Origin: Channa striata
Lineage: Eukaryota; Chordata; Actinopteri; Anabantiformes; Channidae
Length of the DNA stretch: 64,000 bases
Reading direction: 5' to 3'
Assembly (NCBI GenBank): GCA_033026295.1
Contig: CM065179.1
Coordinates: 20,081,275 to 20,145,274, forward strand
Positions within the stretch are counted from its first letter, which is position 1. Each line of letters opens with the position of its first letter. Below the pieces are notes generated by a model that worked only from the letters and a program-made list of their open reading frames with translations, was not told the DNA's origin and made no database searches. Below are positions 62,101 to 64,000 of this stretch, piece after piece. A program made the position numbers and the translations under genes.

Positions 62101-63506
62101 ACAGCTGATGAGCAGTAGAGTGGGTACTTACAACTTAATTTTTTGTCCAGGGGAAACTTTCATCTCATATTTGGGATACATTATCCATGTGTTTAAACAT
62201 CCTGTTTCAATGCTATGCTTGCCTGAAGGTTAAGATGGGAAATCAGTTTCTCATTGCTGATGTTCTTGGCTTCGAGGGATATGACATCATTAGGTCGTCC
62301 TCCATGAAGTGAACGATTTAGACGCTCAATCTCTTTGTCCCTTTCCTCCACCTAATACAATTCAATAATATTATATCAAAACCCAAAGTCCTCCACAAAA
62401 ACCGTGGAATAGATTTTAACCAATTTACTTCTTACCTGAATATTTAAGTGCTTTATATGTTCTTGAGCATTTTCCAGGTCTAATTTGACTTTTATGACGT
62501 CTTCTTGTAGCTCGTGAATTCTACAAAGTAAACAAGTCAAATGTAAACACCACATCCATCAAGTAGTGACTAGTTTGCTCAGAGTTCAGGTGTAACAAAA
62601 CAAACCAAACCTTCCATCTGCCAGTTGCAGCAGATCAGCTATATATGGATCGTCAGGCTGAGACACAGGATACGCAAGTGTAGAGGAAGCAGGTAGAAGC
62701 TCATCAATTTGCATCCTCTGACGTCTGAAGGGAATGGTGCGCTTTTTCCCACCTGTGCCACAGAAATACAAGAATCAAAATCTGATGTCACTGTTGTTTT
62801 TCAGTAAAGTTGTTGTCACAGAGTTTAAGTACGATTTTTAGTATTTACCTGGAGTCTGCACAACAGCTTGCATGTTCTTCTCCTGCAGCTGCTGGATGCG
62901 CTCAGCTTTTGCTTTGCTGTCCTTCTCCAGGCAGCGAACCTTATGCACATACTGATTATTCAAAAACTTCAGGTCACATGTCTCATGATCAAGTTTTCTG
63001 ACGTGGTTTTTGAGCTCTATGAGGAGAAAAAAATCGTGTGGAGAGATTAAACCAGTGTTTTGTGTATGTCATAAAAAGTGTTGAGGGGGGTAGCTGATTA
63101 TCACAATCTACCTTTGGTGACACGGTCCTTCTCCTCCTTCAATTTGAGAAGCTGAAGGTGCAGCTCATTGTTCTCCCTGACGAGCCGAGCATTCTCTGAC
63201 TTGTATGGCTCCAGAAGAACGTCGAGATTTCGACTCTCTTTCTCGGTTTTCCCTGCGGATAGTTTGGCATTGCGCAAGCTTTCAGTCGTGTGGACCAGAT
63301 CACTGCAAAACAGAGGAAGACAAATCTGTCTCAACAACACAGAACCGGCTGGGACTGGCGGATCGTCGTAAAACGGAGAAGCGGAAGATTCACCTGAACA
63401 GTTTCTCAACCAGAGGCAGAGACTCGATCCCCAGTGGCTGTCGGTAGCCCAGCTGATCGAGACGTTTCCGTAGGAGGACAAATTTCCTCTCTGCGCTGCT
63501 GTTCAT
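56111..63506 (-). CDS. cep135: Centrosomal protein of 135 kDa (CEP135/Bld10)
   Basis: Twenty-five coding exons run on the minus strand from 63394-63506 to 56111-56132. All phases close, giving about 1164 aa (human 1140). The first exons encode ERKFVLLRKRLDQLGYRQPL, LPLVEKLF, DLVHTTESLRNAKLSA and ENARLVRENNELHLQLLKLK. Exon 4 (62611-62752) has GKKRTIPFRRQRMQIDE and QPDDPYIADLLQLAD; exon 10 (61124-61353) has CSPSRLDAFVKSLEEERDFY. Exon 20 (57816-58001) has LLSSDTERRHLRD. The C-terminal exon 24 has RAVQEMRRQGLSLSSLRSSS. The rest is nearly continuous coiled coil. CEP135 is a cartwheel and centriole-wall protein needed for centriole assembly and microtubule attachment. The middle exons are 61863-62078, 59585-59700, 59331-59485, 58358-58526, 57495-57704 and 57186-57388, with others between. 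Intron 6 uses a GC donor after 62223. Exon 23 probably starts at 57076 (second of two tandem AGs), which keeps the frame. No lesion was found. Confidence 0.96.
59083..59150. mobile_element. Teleost retroposon-tail-like fragment in a cep135 intron
   Basis: GATAAGATAAG is followed by ACTTTATTGATCCCACAGTG and GGGGAAATT. This wording recurs widely in teleost genomes and resembles the 3' tail of a non-LTR element or SINE. Only a short fragment is present and I cannot name the family securely. Confidence 0.45.
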
Positions 63507-64000
63507 GGCTGTTATGTGTTACTTAGTTACCATTCTACAACACGACGTTTGGCTTCGTTAGCAGAGCAGCTGACAACAGATGACTGTGTGCGAGTGTGTG
63601 TAAAATACACACCCAACGTGTTTAAGTTAAGAGTGAAGACACGTACCGGCTGGTTAGACAATTAGCTAATGTTAGCTAACAATAGGTTGTTAGCTGACGT
63701 TAGCATGATCAATGCTAGCATGTTCACCGACCATATACTTTTGCCTGTTTATCTAACTGTACCTGCTTGTCAGAGTCAACAAGCAGCACCAGCCAGCTAG
63801 TCAGCACCGGTTTACCACCAACTAACCAGGTAACGCTTCACGCTCGTTCGCATGGGCTGTTTTTGGTGCAGCTAACGTTAGCTTTACAAACGTCAACTGA
63901 AGTCTGGATCACCGACATCCGTCCCCCCCCGAACCAAGAAGCTGCCCTGAAGCCGCCGCGGTGTCACACGCTGCTCTTCGTTAACGTTATTTGACGGGTG
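63507..64000. promoter_or_regulatory. cep135 5' UTR and upstream region
   Basis: This is non-coding sequence upstream of the cep135 ATG. It has repeated GTTAGCTAACGTTAGC-like words at about 63660-63720 and around 63870, and a GC-rich end at 63920-63960. There is no recognisable second gene before the window edge. Confidence 0.45.

Noticed and set aside
1..64000. CRISPR array, prophage, operon or bacterial insertion sequence
   Set aside because: The window is spliced vertebrate DNA throughout. The only tandem arrays are microsatellites and coding heptad repeats.

Overview
The window is vertebrate nuclear DNA, almost certainly from a ray-finned fish and probably a percomorph. Protein-coding genes are split into many short exons with canonical GT-AG introns that are compact for a vertebrate. 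There are long (CA)n and (GA)n microsatellites and a tRNA-derived SINE. Every confidently identified gene is a vertebrate ortholog. The gene order from 12 to 45 kb, plus cep135, matches the human 4q12 block (CEP135, CRACD, AASDH, PPAT, PAICS). Gene names come from remembered family sequences; no database search was run. Exon boundaries were derived by hand from splice sites and phase bookkeeping.

Layout, left to right. 0.76-1.6 kb: the last two exons of nrl (large Maf bZIP), + strand, with the 5' part outside the window. 4.3-9.4 kb: rem2 (RGK GTPase), five coding exons, +. 12.0-14.9 kb: paics, nine coding exons, -. 15.6-23.5 kb: ppat, eleven exons, +, divergent from paics across a 638-bp shared promoter with CCAAT boxes and a CACGTG E-box. 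An unnamed gene with three Myb/SANT-like (trihelix) domains lies antisense inside ppat intron 1 (16.2-19.4 kb). 24.5-27.4 kb: a centromeric histone chaperone gene resembling HJURP/Scm3, -, tail-to-tail with ppat. 28.0-34.1 kb: aasdh, fourteen exons, +. 35.7-44.7 kb: cracd (KIAA1211), nine coding exons, -, tail-to-tail with aasdh. 44.7-53.6 kb: a long stretch without a coding gene, holding a GC-rich island, a SINE and microsatellites. 53.7-55.2 kb: chst14, two exons, +. 56.1-63.5 kb: cep135, 25 coding exons, -.

ppat and paics encode the first step and three-step-downstream bifunctional enzyme of de novo purine synthesis and probably share regulation. hjurp and cep135 are chromosome-segregation and centriole genes. 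cracd is an actin regulator, chst14 a Golgi dermatan-4-O-sulfotransferase, and nrl a photoreceptor transcription factor. These functions are otherwise unrelated.

The most checkable anomalies are three apparent single-base frame breaks: aasdh exon 13, chst14 exon 1 and the trihelix gene. Each sits in an otherwise intact gene, which suggests either residual assembly indels or real lesions. Other points are two GC-AG introns, an altered adenylation core motif in aasdh, a shortened switch-II-equivalent loop in rem2, and pairs of convergent genes whose candidate poly(A) signals lie about 50-60 bp apart. I found no undescribed multi-gene system. The trihelix gene nested in ppat and the fish HJURP-like gene are the least familiar loci.
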